Shown: piece by piece, positions 14,501-25,850 of the stretch
How the letters are laid out: the number at the start of each line of letters is the position of its first letter
How positions within the stretch are numbered: the first letter of the stretch is position 1
Source of the DNA: Neoscytalidium dimidiatum
Taxonomy: Eukaryota > Ascomycota > Dothideomycetes > Botryosphaeriales > Botryosphaeriaceae
Length of the DNA: 64,000 nucleotides
Reading direction: 5' to 3'
NCBI GenBank assembly: GCA_037367355.1
Contig: CM074700.1
Location: forward strand, 1,054,001-1,118,000
Position numbers and translations under genes: made by a program
The notes under the pieces: model-generated
Told to the model about the DNA's origin: nothing
Database searches by the model: none
What the model saw: the letters and a program-made list of their open reading frames with translations, nothing else

Positions 14501-15751
14501 CGGAGCCATAACCGTAACGCCAGCAGTCGTATTCTCAAAAACGTGCTCCAGGTTGCCGTCATACCGCGAAACATCTGTCGAGGTGCCGCCCATATCAAAG
14601 CCAATCACGGGCTTGGGGTCAGCAGGATCGAATGAAGTACGAGCGTGGCCAACGACACCGCCAGCTGGCCCTGATAGAATGGCCCGAAGGCCGGAGAATC
14701 TATCGTGGCCGACCAGCCCGCCATCACTTTGCATAAATTCACAGCGCGAATTGGGAGATTGAAGGCCATCGGAAAAGCCGCTGCGAAAGCCCTCAACGTA
14801 GCGCTGAATGACTGGAGTGAGGTAAGCGTCTGCCGTGCACGATATTCCGCGAGATGTCATCTTTCAATGGTGAGCTGGAGAATACATGCCGCAGTAGGGC
14901 GGAGTTTACCTTGATCATGGGCAAAAGTTTGCTTGAGAGTGAGATCTGAGGAAAGCCAATTTCCCTCGCAATCTTTTCTATGGCCAGCTCGTGATCCTGA
15001 AAAGTGTACGAGTGGACGAGACAAACGGCGATTGAGCGGTAGCCATCATCATAGAGGCGTTGCAGATCTCGTCTGCCCTGGTCTTCGTCGATTTTCTGGA
15101 GAATCCTGACGACCTCTCCGCTCAAGCCCTTGACAAGATCAGGGTCCTTCTCCAAAGCAGAAGCAATTTTAGTTTCGTCACGGAAGGGATTCTGCTGATA
15201 GTCTTCAATAGTCACGCGCTCGTCAACCTCGATGACGTCCTCGTAAAGGACATCCGGGCGGACGATCTTGAGAGCAAAAAGATCAGGGCGAGATTGGTTG
15301 CCGATGCGCAGAGAATCGGCAAAGCCTTTGGTAATAGCAAGGGCCACTCTCTCGCCTTTTCTCTCCAACAAGGCGTTGGTGGCCACAGTGGTGCCCATCC
15401 GCACCGAGAACTCGGAGAATGCAGAGATGTCCAAGTTTTGGTGCCGTGGGTAGGATTTGCCGGTAGCTTTCTCAAGAATGCGACGAATACCCTCAATGGG
15501 TGCATCCTCGTAGTTTTGGGGGTCTTGGGACAGAAGCTTGACCACAATGTCATCTTCGCGGCCTTCAACAATACCCAGACAATCGGTAAATGTGCCTCCC
15601 CTGTCTTTTTGAAGTCAGCATTGGTCGTCCGTCAGGGTCTTTACGCACCCGAGGGCGTTCGAGCACAGGAACACAAGGCGAAGGAGAGCTCACCGATAGC
15701 AACTTTGATCTTTAGACCATCAACTTCCAGGTTGATCTTGTGCGGTGACAT
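11572..15751 (-). CDS. OXP1: 5-oxoprolinase / hydantoinase A-B family enzyme
   Basis: Four exons on the minus strand (15751-15694, 15604-14910, 14860-11763, 11704-11572) give 1327 aa, close to yeast Oxp1 and human OPLAH (about 1290). The HydA N-terminus is split by intron 1 so that DRGGTFTDCLG appears only after splicing. SVRMGTTVATNALLERKGER, VIGFDMGGTSTDVSRYDG and CFGGAGGQHACAI follow. The HydB half begins near HRFMSIAEQMG and includes HVPVHLGSMEYAV and CSNHPLAGGTHLPDIT. The last intron separates VIHT from PGGGAWGAP, the canonical C-terminal Gly motif. The enzyme hydrolyses 5-oxo-L-proline to glutamate with ATP in glutathione turnover. Related hydantoinases cannot be excluded. The gene is divergent from a Dal5-type permease. 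Confidence 0.93.
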
Positions 15752-16585
15752 CCTTCCGATAGTGTACACTCTCAGGAAATGGAAAGATGAATAGTCCTCA
15801 ACTGGTCTTAAGGGAGATATGGGATAAAGTATGAGGGCTACGGCAGCAGTCCCGGCCGCCACAGGTTGTCGGGTAAGCGACAGTGCTGAGTTGCCTCATG
15901 CATCGGCAGCATCGGGAGTGGACGCATGCTGCAGTGGAACGCCGCATTGACTGAAGGTGTTATCGATAGGCCAGTGATGAGGGGTCGTCGGTTGGGCTTT
16001 GGCCTGCTGGCTGTGGTACGTGGAGGACAGACAGTTGGTGAAAGGGTGGAAGGGTCGGCGGCTGCAGCCGATCCAGAAGTGGTGGCCGGAGGTCTGGATA
16101 AGCAACCCGAGCCCAGTGCCCTCTGTCACTCGTACATCCCAGTCCATCATTACCCTGTCGATAAGATACTTCCCCCATCTCGTCGCATCAACTTCTTGGT
16201 CGGCAGCATGCCCCATGAAGCCGATCGGCGCATGCTGAGGGGTTGTCCCGATCCGGAAATGTCCCCATGCGCAACCCCGTCATCGTCACGATCTTCCAGC
16301 GCTCTTTGTGCCACGGATGACGGCACATGTATTCCCAACTTCTCTCTTGTAGCCACTCGCACAATCTCTCTATCGACCGTTCAAAAATAGTCTTCAGCAT
16401 TGATAGGGCAGTTTGCTCTATCAACGCTGTTCGCCTCCGTTATCAGCAATGGTCCGGTCGATGCTTAATCAACTGCCAATTCGTCCCCCATTATCCTAAC
16501 TTCCTTTGCATTATCCTAAAATCACGCAACTATCTCGTCTCATTCCAGCAAGCTTTCCAGAAGGACGAGTGGCCTTTCAAACAGA
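15752..16585. promoter_or_regulatory. Shared divergent promoter with clustered HGATAR sites
   Basis: This 834-bp spacer separates the start codons of the oxoprolinase (-) and the permease (+). I count seven HGATAR matches on either strand: 15960-15965, 15964-15969, 16159-16164, 16370-16375, 16401-16406, 16418-16423 and 16440-16445. Four of them fall within 76 bp, about 140-215 bp before the permease ATG. Roughly two to three would be expected by chance in this length. HGATAR is the target of AreA/Nit2-type GATA factors, which activate nitrogen-scavenging genes. Control by nitrogen source is therefore an inference. Confidence 0.5.
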
Positions 16586-18265
16586 ATGGCTGCAAAGAGC
16601 GAGCCTTTTGAGACTTCTTTAACCAAGGATGATTCTGCTCGTGGCAGCGTCGTCGAGATCAACGGCGCTATCAGGGACATCGATGTTGCTGCTCGCTTCC
16701 TTGCAACCCTGGACGACTCCGTGAGGGAGACCCCAATTACGGAGCAGGAAGCCCGCAAAGTCCTTTGGAAGGTCGATCTAACCATTCTTCCACTCATCTG
16801 GATATCCACCATCCTCGCCGCTGTTGATAAGGTCGTAATTTCGAATGCGGCCATCTATGGCATGAAAACGGATACCCATCTGGTAGGTGACCAGTTTGCA
16901 TGGGTAGGAAGGTACTTGCACAACCCACTTTTTCACCTAAGTGGAGCTGGCTTGCTAATTGTTCCCGCAGCATTTTCTATTTCGGCTACCTCTTATTTGA
17001 ATACCCGACCTCTTTTCTCATCCAGCGGCTTCCAGTAGCAAAGTTTTTCTCAGCAAGCGTCCTTGTGTGGGCTATTATGATGTGCTGCACTGCAGCAACA
17101 CACAAGTTTGCAGGTCTTGCGGCTGTCCGCTTTATCATGGGTATGGCTGAGGCGTGCCTTTTTCCAGTGTGTAATATTATCACCGTCATGTGGTGGAAGA
17201 ATTCAGAGCAACCAGTCCGCGCCGCCTGGTAAGTCTTCACTAGAGCCTATGCATTACCCCTTACTAACTGAACACAGTTGGATGTCTCAGTTCTCGTCAA
17301 TATTTACCGGAATCGTCAGCTACGGAATTGGCAATGCTAACACCTCCCTCGCAAGCTGGAGACTTCTCTTCTTGGTCCTTGGCGGCTTCTCCTTACTATG
17401 GGCTCTTGTGATTTTCCTCCTACTCCCAGACTCGCCGATGCAATGCCGCTACATGTCGGATCGCGAAAAGTTCATATGCCTCCAGCGTGTCAAAGACAAC
17501 AACACAGGTGTGGAGGATAAGGAGATCAAATGGTACCAGGTCCGGGAATGCTTGTCAGATCCAAAGACTTGGCTGCTATTTGTCTTTGGCATCGCTCAAA
17601 ATATTCCCAATGGAGGAGTACGTTTCCCCAATCTCTTCACATTAAGTCAAATCTGACTGTTGCAGCTTGTCACATTTGCCGCAATCATCGTCTCCGGACT
17701 TGGCTATTCTACGCTAATTACCACTTTGCTCGGAATCCCTACCGGCATCATCGCCACTACATGGTCATGGATTATGGCATTTCCAGCGGGCCGGTTCAGA
17801 AATTCCCGTTGCATAATTGCCGCGTCTTGCAACCTTGGGACAATCGTGTGTGCGATTCTCATGTGGAAGCTCCCACGAAGCAACAAGCACGGCCTCCTGG
17901 CGGCTTACTACGTCTTCTACACTTACTGGGGCCCGTACGTAATTGGCGCCTCCCTTCCCATGGCGAATACGTCCGGCCATTCCAAGAAGGTAACCATGAA
18001 TGCCGTGTTCTTCATCGCCTATTGTACCGGGAATATCATCGGGCCGCAAGTCTTCCGTGCTGATGACGCTCCGGACTACACTCACGGGTACATTGGGTTG
18101 CTCGCATGCCTTATCGTGGCCATGGCTGCTATACTTGCTTACGGAGCCCTGTGCGCCATCGAAAACAAGCGGAGAGATAATGCCGCTGGAGAAGTGACGG
18201 ATCCCGTTGAAGCATTCTCCGATCGGACGGACAAAGAAAAGAAGGATTTCCGGTACACGTTTTAA
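16586..18265 (+). CDS. Dal5/allantoate-permease-family MFS transporter
   Basis: Four exons (16586-16911, 16971-17228, 17278-17617, 17666-18265) give 507 aa, typical for anion:cation symporters of the Dal5 group. After a cytoplasmic lead of about 75 residues the first membrane segment appears (ILPLIWISTILAAVDKV), and the exon 1-2 join creates WVGSIFYFGYLLFEYPTS, a signature of this group. FIMGMAEACLFPVCN and the central charged loop (about RYMSDREKFICLQRVKDN) follow, then a second membrane half with IIGPQVFRADDAPDYTHGY, the usual Dal5-group end. Members carry allantoate, ureidosuccinate, dipeptides, nicotinate, biotin or pantothenate. The substrate here is unknown. Divergence from a 5-oxoprolinase suggests an N-containing acid such as 5-oxoproline, which is an inference. 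Confidence 0.9.
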
Positions 18266-18452
18266 GTTACGACCTTTTTCGGATTGGAAGTGACATTTCA
18301 ATAGATCTTATGGGAAATTTCTGATGCAATGCTAGTACATTGTGAAAGAAAGAGATATCGGATCAAATTGTGTTGAGAATTGCTGGACAGATTGAACGAC
18401 GCGTATCAAACTTCTCAAGTAACAGTAAGAAAATGATTCGGATGCGCGCAAG

Positions 18453-20162
18453 CTACTCCGCCCTCTGCTTGATGTAGCAGTGATACCGCTGCTTGCAGAA
18501 CCACCTCGTCTGCGTCTGCCACTCCCTGCGGTCCGCGAAATCGAAGTCGAACTTCCTCACCAACTGCGGGATGACCTTGGTGATCTCGAGCAAGCTGATG
18601 TACTTTCCGATGCAGGTCCTGGAGCCGGCGCCAAACTGCGGAACAAGCTTTAGCACTTCGCCTCCCCGAACGTAGGACGGAAGAGCGGAGCCTCGTTCAC
18701 TTACCGGCATGAAGTTCGCGTCCATCTTCCTGAGCCGATCCTCGCCGGCCTCGAGCCACCTCTCCGGCCGGAACTGCTCGGCATCCTTGCCGTACACCTC
18801 CTGGCTGTAGTGCGCGACCCAAGCGTTGACGCCGACCTGCGTGCCCTCCGGGAAGAACGTGCCGGCGATGACGGCGCCGCCGGCAGGCACGATGCGCAGC
18901 AGGGGGTAGCCGACAGCCGCGTGGCAGCGCAGCGTCTCCTTGATGACCGCCTGCAGGTAGGGCATGCCCTGAGCCTGGGTGTACGTGACCGGGTCCGAGA
19001 CCTCGCCGTCCTTCGCCTTCCGGTCGACCTCGCCGCGGAGCTTCTGGAAGGTGGACGGGTTGCGCAGGAGGTAGTACATGCAGGCGGACAGCGTGATGGC
19101 GGTGGTGTCGCTGCCGGCGGCGATGTTGGAGCCGCACGAGTTGAACGTGTCGAAGGCCGAGTTGCTGCCCGCCTCCTCCATCTTGAGGAGCTTGGTCAGG
19201 AAGTCGTTCCTGTCGTCCGGCGTGACGCCCTTGCGCCGCAGCTGGATCTGGTTCATGATGTAGTCCTGCACCGGCTTGTTCGGCGCACCCGACCCGAACA
19301 GCTGACCCAGTTTCACAATCAGGGGGTGCAACTCGGGGAGAAGTCCGACGAAGCCGCTGTACACGAGGGTGAAGTGGATGGATGAGATGACGGAGTCGAA
19401 ATCCTTTTCCGCAGTCATGAGACCGAAGGGGTTACCGGTCTGTGGATGAGGATTGTCAGCAGAGCTGTCTTTCTATACCCGTGATGGAGGGCGGCTAAAG
19501 AGAGAGTAGACTCACGGTGATAGCGCCAATAACATCGAAAGCGTAGAACTGCAAGTATTCAACCATCTCAACCTTCCTCCTCTCGTGTATGAACTGGGTA
19601 AACTTGTCCTGTAGTGTCGCAGTGCATTTGTCGATGAAGCTCTCGTACGACAAAAGGTTCGTCATGGAATACAGAGAAGCAATCCTGCGTCGTTGCGCAG
19701 AGTGCTCCTTCACATCCAGTTCTGCAAAGAGGTTGCTCATATCCGGCCCCCTGAAAGCCGAGTAGAACTGGTCCTTGACGAATTTGGTACCATGCCCATA
19801 GATGATGCGAATGGCGTCGGGGCTGTCGAAACTATATTTGGTGGGAGTCAGACGAACGATTTTGCCTGCAGCCAGAAATAGTCAGTACAAGTGAGCATAG
19901 GGTGCTAATGAGCATTATCACCATATTTTTTGTGGAGATCCACATTTTGCTTCTCAAAATCACCACGCCAGACGGCGAAGACCTCCCAGAGCCTCGTCCA
20001 TCTGGCTAACCACGGGCCCGGAACATGCCGTAGCGGGCCGAAGAGCGAGGCGTGGATCCTTTGAACGAGCTTAACAATGATGTATGCGATTGGAACAAAC
20101 GTGACATAGAGGGCGATTCGCTGAAGACCGCCTGCAGCTTCTAAGCTTGAATTTACAGCCAT
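18453..20162 (-). CDS. Cytochrome P450 monooxygenase, pisatin-demethylase-like
   Basis: Four exons (20162-19922, 19865-19516, 19439-18705, 18635-18453) encode 502 aa. There is an N-terminal membrane anchor (about residues 14-33), then the proline hinge HVPGPWLARWTRLWEV. The I-helix motif is AAGSDTTAIT, the K-helix ExxR is in IKETLRCHAA, and the PERF-type motif is FRPERW. The haem loop FGAGSRTCIGK comes directly after the last splice, with the Cys as haem ligand. The early NPFGLM segment and overall length recall the pisatin-demethylase/CYP57-like clans of ascomycetes, which detoxify or modify plant and fungal metabolites. That family-level placement is from pattern memory, and the substrate is unknown. 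The Zn2Cys6 regulator just upstream lies on the same strand. Confidence 0.9.
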
Positions 20163-21487
20163 GTCGAGTGGAGAAAAAGTAAGTTACTGGAGGCCAAGCA
20201 ACATGTTTGGAACCCACACAAGTGGCTATATATACTCACCCTCGCGCTTTCTCTTCGCCTTTGCAAGAGGAAAAGTGGTCCACACAGCCGAACAGGAGGC
20301 AGAAAGCCCGACTGTCTCAATGCAGGCCCTAAGGCGTGTAGAGCCCCTCTTCCATCATGCATACCCTTTTTGGGCATAGACGAATCGGCTAACCAAAGTG
20401 TTCTGGGAAGTCTTAGCTACGATCACCTCATACGGGCCAATCGCAGAGATGCCCGTACGCCGTGTTCCACCGTCGCGAGGGTGAGTCCGATATGCCCGAA
20501 TTGTCCGGAAATGCCGAGAACGACATGAGCGGCCCCAGACGCCACCTAAGCCACCCCCAGAACGCCATAATCTTGCGGCTCCCGCGTTCTGTTCCCCGTT
20601 TCACTCCTGATGTTATAAGTCTGCGCAGTAAACTTGCTCTCCGTCAGTCGGGTCGTAGTTCAATTATCTCGTACGACAACATGAGGTTTGGGGCGGCGAG
20701 AAACAGTCTTGATCAAGGACATGATCAAGAGCACCTCAAAAGGCGTCGCGCTTGCCCATGGAGCTTGAGATAGTGGTAGAGCTCGAACCTCGAACCCGAC
20801 TACGTTAAGAGGTACAAGCTTTTACAAGAAACGTTCTCTCGGCTTTCCTCCTGGAAGCGAAGCGTATTGACACAGTATGGCTTTGTCAGGCCTGACTCCC
20901 AGAGAGATGCGTCCCGTCACGTACTCATACCCATGTCAGGAGCCTCAACAGGGATCACTGCGGGGGCAACCTTCTCGGGATCTCGGGACGCTCGGTCGAA
21001 GCTTATCGCGCATCATGCGTATGGCCGGTCCCTTGGCTGGGCTGTATTCGCGTGTCGCGGGCAATATGAAGCGGATTCAATTCCACCCTCAGACATTCAT
21101 TATGTCGCTGTTGCTGTAGTAAATATGAAGAATTTGCATATTGTGTGGAGGAGTACACTTGTGTTACACTTTCTATACAGCCTCGAGGCCTTGTGTTCAC
21201 CTGGACAGATTCATCAACATGACTCGGCCGAGTGAGGTGGGCAGCGCTTTCATTGAGTCTGTTCCGCGGAGCTTCCGCATTGATCGCCACGCACGAGAAA
21301 ATACTTCGGATATGTTCTTCCGCCGCTTTAATATGTCCCTAAGTTTGCGTACGAATCTAAAGAATCTAGTGGATAAGACAGTCCCAAAAACTCGATGATG
21401 TCTTGGAAGCTGTCGGAGACTGTGTCAAGCCCAGCCTGTGCCACGGATAAGAAACGGGCCAAGTAATTCTTTTGGGCCTTTCGGAAC
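20163..21487. other. Intergenic region upstream of the P450
   Basis: This holds the promoter of the P450 (minus strand) and the 3' end of the regulator gene. Frames of about 80-120 codons exist on the plus strand, but none has a domain, a conserved start context or plausible splicing partners. A tRNA-like stretch near 20770-20815 was considered and rejected. Confidence 0.45.
20227..20234 (-). promoter_or_regulatory. TATA box of the P450 gene
   Basis: TATATATA reads on both strands, 65 bp upstream of the P450 start at 20162. This is a plausible core-promoter position. It is seen in sequence only, and no transcription start is known. Confidence 0.4.
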
Positions 21488-23865
21488 TTACGAAGAGATC
21501 CTTCTCCGAGGAGACTTCAGCTGACGCTGTCTCGGAATCATTGACATGTGGCGTTGACTGAGCGGGTATGGCGAGGGATTGCTGTCTCGTGTATGTCTGG
21601 GTATATCAGTTCGAACAGATCCCAAAGATTTAATGGGGGGGGGGGCCCTTACACTGCTTGCTGCCGGAGATTGGGTGGATGGTGTTTTCGGCGTTGTGAT
21701 AAACATGCAGGATTCTTCCAATAAGTTCAAGACCTGTCGGGCATACTCGGAAATTTTGTGCGGCCAAGTCTTAGTCTTAACTAGCCCAAGTGCCAAGCAC
21801 AGGAGGAAATATTCGCCGTGCCAATGTCCGACATGCAGCAGACGTTGCGTCATGACGTTAAGAGCAGACCTCAGCAGGGGTTTGATAAGCGAAACATAGC
21901 CGGCGAGCTGGCTGAGGGCAGGAACTCCTATGGACGTAAATAAAAGACTCGATAAGGAGGTCAGCAGGGCTTACCTGGCTGCGCTGGTTGGTAGATGTCG
22001 TTGCATATTACCAGCCCGGCCTGGAATACATCGTCAATCCTTAAACAGACGGATAGATCTCGCTTTTCTAGAAGAGCTTGGTGATCGCTTAGAATGCTAA
22101 CGGCAACCTCTGAGCAAGCTTTCTTGTAATGCGGATAGCGCTGTTGTAAAGCGCCTTCTAGAATATATGGTAAATAGATCATGAGGAGGTACTTCTGCAA
22201 TTTGGCCTTGGAGAGGTCCACCCAAAAGGCTTCACGGTCGGAAGAAACAGGGCTACCGGCAGGATCGCGTGGCAAGTGGTTCGCTAGTGAAGAAATGTAT
22301 TCCTTTAACCTCTTCTCTTGCTCCGCTGTCCTTGAGGCGGTAGGCTCAGGCATGTTTGAATTTAGCATGCAACATATCTCCACACGGAGACCCAGCGAGA
22401 GCGCCATCCGGACATGGCCCGGAACGTCGCGATCCTGCCCGTTGGTTCTTGAGAGGCGTTGTTCTTCCGCTCGGGCCATTCGAGTGAACTCGGTGATAGG
22501 AACACATGGTACCATGCCGCTGTCAATGGCAGTGAGGAGGTCCAGCTCCAGCACAGTCGTCCAAAGGTTTCTGTACAGCTCTTGATCCGGTCCGGAGCGC
22601 CAAGCCTGTGCATGCAAGCCGGCGAGCATGGAGACCCTGACCATGGAACCAGCAGTAGTCCAGATTTGATCCCGAGCAAAGCCGTTATACCTCTTCGCCA
22701 GCACCAGCAGGCAGTATAATCGCACGGTGTCCAGATCGGGCGTTTGAGTTCCGCGGGAGACCAGCCAGCGCTCGCTCAGGTGGATGTACTGACGAAGGCT
22801 GGATTTCCCGGTTTCCAACGAGGCGGGAGGATCGGAGAGTTGAGCGGCATGGATATTCAAGGTTGTAGCAATTATAAGGAGAAGGGTCATGAGCAAGTGT
22901 GGTGACGGCGTGAAGCGCGGGCCTTCCCAGGCAGACTCATAGGTGTGGATGAATTTCCTCTCATCAAGAATAGGGTACTCCAGTTCAAAGGAATCGAAGT
23001 AAGCGTAAACGAGACGGTCGAGGCACTCCTTGGGGGGGAGGCTGGCAATGACAGAGGTAAATCCGCCAGCGTCATTCCACAGGTCTCGCGAATCCATGTT
23101 GGTCGCTCTCCAGGCTTCAATGCGCTGTTTCAAATGCGTGGTTTTGGACGGATCCTCCGCTCTGATACGCACCATGAAGGCGGGCATCTCGGTTAACTGG
23201 TGCGGTCAGCGGTGAGCAGAGGAGTTGAACGGGACGGCTACCTTGCACACGAGCATTGCAGGATGGGTCAGTCCATATCCACGATAGCTTCCAGGGTAGT
23301 TCATGAAGTCTTCATCGAAGCGCTGCATGGGCGGCAGCTTCGGTACGACAAGCGGGATGTCGTGGGGGCTCCCATTTTGGACAGAAGAGGCGGCTGGAGA
23401 GCCAATGGCATAGTCTACTGCTTCCTTGTCCAAGGCACTCTGGTTTACAGCCTGGATGAGGATCTTCTCGAGCCTCTCTAGGCGCGACTCCAGATTCGGA
23501 GGCTCGGTGTGGGCATTGCCGCCGTTCGAGCTGGCTGTGGCGTCGAGAGGACTTCGGGTTGTTTGCGGATTTTGATCGATTTGCCGAACAGACCGAGCAG
23601 AAGTGGTGGAGATATAATCATGAGGCCGCGCCTCTGCCTGAGCTGATCGCTGGCTGTAGCCAGCCGCCGAGCCTCGCCCCTGGTTTTCAAGATAGATGCA
23701 GGGCTGGGCCGGGCCGGTCTGCACGCAGCGACCGCAGCGTGGGCGTTCTTTGTCGCACTTGAGCTTACGGTCGCGACACGTGACGCAGCTCAGGGCTGGC
23801 CTCCTCTTCTTCTTGGGGCGCGGGTTGAGGTCGGGCGGGAAAGGGGCAGCCGATGTAGAGGCCAT
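21488..23865 (-). CDS. Zn(II)2Cys6 transcription factor
   Basis: Three exons (23865-23242, 23196-21975, 21927-21488) give 761 aa. The binuclear zinc cluster lies at about residues 27-56: CVTCRDRKLKC, then CGRC and a final Cys eight residues on. It is preceded by a basic PKKKRRPALS stretch and followed by a short coiled-coil (LESRLERLEKILIQAV). Exon 2 carries the fungal-specific middle homology region (LYCLLVLAKRYNGFARDQIW, LWTTVLELDLLTAIDSGMVP). The C-terminus is uncertain. A good GT-AG intron from 21652 to about 21543, running through an 11-base G run, would replace the basic tail with an acidic one ending near 21350. The gene may control the adjacent P450 or FAD oxidoreductase, which is inferred only from position. 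Confidence 0.87.
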
Positions 23866-24671
23866 GGTGCAGCACGACGACTACAGGCAGAGGGCCATGA
23901 TGTTTGCGATGGGGGAAGGCTTGGAACGGTGCTCAGTGGCGGCGACGACACGAGCCGCCGAATTGGGAGATCCGGTCGATTCGGGTGGCCCGCATACGGA
24001 CGGTTGGCGCCGGGATGCTTGTGCATTCTTGCCTTTGCGCCGTCGGCCTCTTTGTTGCGCCGTCGGGCAGACTTGCCATAACCGCGTTTTCGCGACGTTG
24101 CTGGCCCTGCAGCTTGGTACGTGTGAATCTCAGTCGTGAAGACGAGGATCGCAGTACATCGACAGCGGCACAGTTGGAGTCAAAGCTCCTCACTATTATT
24201 GTGTCTATTAGATCTGATGGCGCTGACGGGCGCGGCTACGGAAAGAGCTACTTCCGAGCGAACAAGGGGTCGGCCTCGAGGATGACAAAGAATCGCTCCC
24301 TTACATCAGCAAATCGCGACTCGGCCGACAGCGCGTGCTCAATGCTCGACGCTATCCCCCTTTTGGCCTCATCCCTGCGTCCCCATCTGAGCTTCTCTGC
24401 GGGATGCACTCGGTAAAATCCCGCATTTGATATGCTGCGAAATCAAAACACTGATTCTTTGGCTACATTACGAATCCCCCCCTCGATGTTGCTAATGTCA
24501 GCTACCAAAGAGTGGTTGGACATAATGTCCCGGCTGCCGGCTATGAGCCTCTTCATAAGCCGCCGGAGACCAGCAGGAGAGGACCTCACTGGAACGAGCA
24601 TTTTCCATCTACCTTAGCTGAAGTACGACGAGCAGCACAAAAAAGCCAACCCGGAAATTCCTGGAAACGTC
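23866..24671. other. Divergent promoter between the Zn2Cys6 regulator and the FAD oxidoreductase
   Basis: This is an 806-bp spacer between two divergent starts. The frames found here are short and overlap on both strands without domains. No repeat or RNA gene is seen. It is expected to contain both promoters. Confidence 0.45.
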
Positions 24672-25850
24672 ATGTCGACTCACAACATCGTCGTCCTCGG
24701 AGGCTCTTTTGCTGGCATCGGCATCTCCCACAACCTCCTGCGCCATGTCGTTCCTCAGCTCCCCAACTCGTCCAATTACAGGCTCATTCTCGTCAGCCCG
24801 TCCGATCACTTCTACTACAAAATCGCCGCGCCTCGCATGGCCCCGCGGGAGGATCTTATCCCCTTTAGCCAGCTCATGAAGCCCATCAAGGACGGCTTTT
24901 CGAAGTACTCTCAGTTCGAATTCATCCAGGCCTATGCACGTGCCCTGGATCCTGCAACCCGGGAGGTCACTCTCGAGCACGTCCACGGGGAGAAGAAGAC
25001 GACAACTCTGCGCTACGACACGCTGGTCATCGCTACCGGTGCCTCCTCTAAGTCCCCAATTTGGAGTCCCGCAGTCCCCAAGGAGGAGACTGAAATCGCC
25101 CTTGGCGAGTTCCGTGACAAGCTCAAGACCGCCCAGCGAATCGTCATCGTCGGCGGTGGCGCCGTGGGCGTTGAGACAGCTGGCGAGCTTGGCTTCGACT
25201 ACGGCAAGAAAAAGGATATCATCCTCTACTCCGGCAGCGCCAACCTCCTGGCTAGAGTGAGGTCCGACGTCGGCAAGCGCGCCGAGAAATACCTGCGCGA
25301 GATGGGTGTCACTGTCATTCACAACCTCAAAGTCTTGTCTAGCGGCCCCAACGATGATGGCCAAGAGGTTTTGCACCTGAGCGACGGCTCTCAGACCACT
25401 GCAGACCTATTCATCGATGCTCGCGGATCCAAGCTGAACAACGACTTTCTCCCTCGCTCGTGGCTGAATGAGCGCGGCGCCGTCGCAGTGGACGACCATC
25501 AGAGGGTCAAGGCTGCTGGTGCAGGCGGGCGCGTCTATGCCGTGGGCGACATTGCCTCTTACTCCAAGGGCTCTTTCATGGACATCCAATTCGCTGTTCC
25601 TCCCCTGACTGCCGTCATCGAATACGACCTTTCAAACGGCAAGTCCGGAGCCCAGCCTACTTATACCGGCCAGAAATCTCAGACAATGATTGTGCCAACG
25701 GGCAGGAAGAAGGCTGTCGGTGTCGTGTTCAACCACTGGCTGCCTAGCTTCTTGGGTAACATGATGAAGGGGAAGTCATTCTTCGCCGACAAAGTAGAGC
25801 CCACTCTACGGGGCGATGACTGGGCGAAGAAGAAGACTTATAAGGCTTGA
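24672..25850 (+). CDS. FAD-dependent pyridine nucleotide-disulfide oxidoreductase, AMID/FSP1-like
   Basis: This is a single-exon gene of 392 aa. The N-terminal Rossmann motif is VVLGGSFAGIG at residues 7-17. The central NAD(P)H-binding motif is IVIVGGGAVGVETAGELG, and the C-terminal FAD-contact motif is VYAVGDIASYS. The sequence lacks the CxxxxC redox disulfide of glutathione or thioredoxin reductases and has no transmembrane extension of the Ndi1 type. Its size and motif spacing match the AIF-M2/FSP1/AMID group, which are NAD(P)H-dependent quinone reductases associated with membranes. The electron acceptor is unknown. The gene is divergent from the Zn2Cys6 regulator. Confidence 0.88.
   Translation: MSTHNIVVLGGSFAGIGISHNLLRHVVPQLPNSSNYRLILVSPSDHFYYKIAAPRMAPREDLIPFSQLMKPIKDGFSKYSQFEFIQAYARALDPATREVTLEHVHGEKKTTTLRYDTLVIATGASSKSPIWSPAVPKEETEIALGEFRDKLKTAQRIVIVGGGAVGVETAGELGFDYGKKKDIILYSGSANLLARVRSDVGKRAEKYLREMGVTVIHNLKVLSSGPNDDGQEVLHLSDGSQTTADLFIDARGSKLNNDFLPRSWLNERGAVAVDDHQRVKAAGAGGRVYAVGDIASYSKGSFMDIQFAVPPLTAVIEYDLSNGKSGAQPTYTGQKSQTMIVPTGRKKAVGVVFNHWLPSFLGNMMKGKSFFADKVEPTLRGDDWAKKKTYKA

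Noticed and set aside
20765..20830. tRNA-like stretch (GTGGTAGAGC followed by TCGAACC repeats)
   Set aside because: It resembles an A box, but no acceptor stem, anticodon stem or correctly spaced T-loop can be formed.
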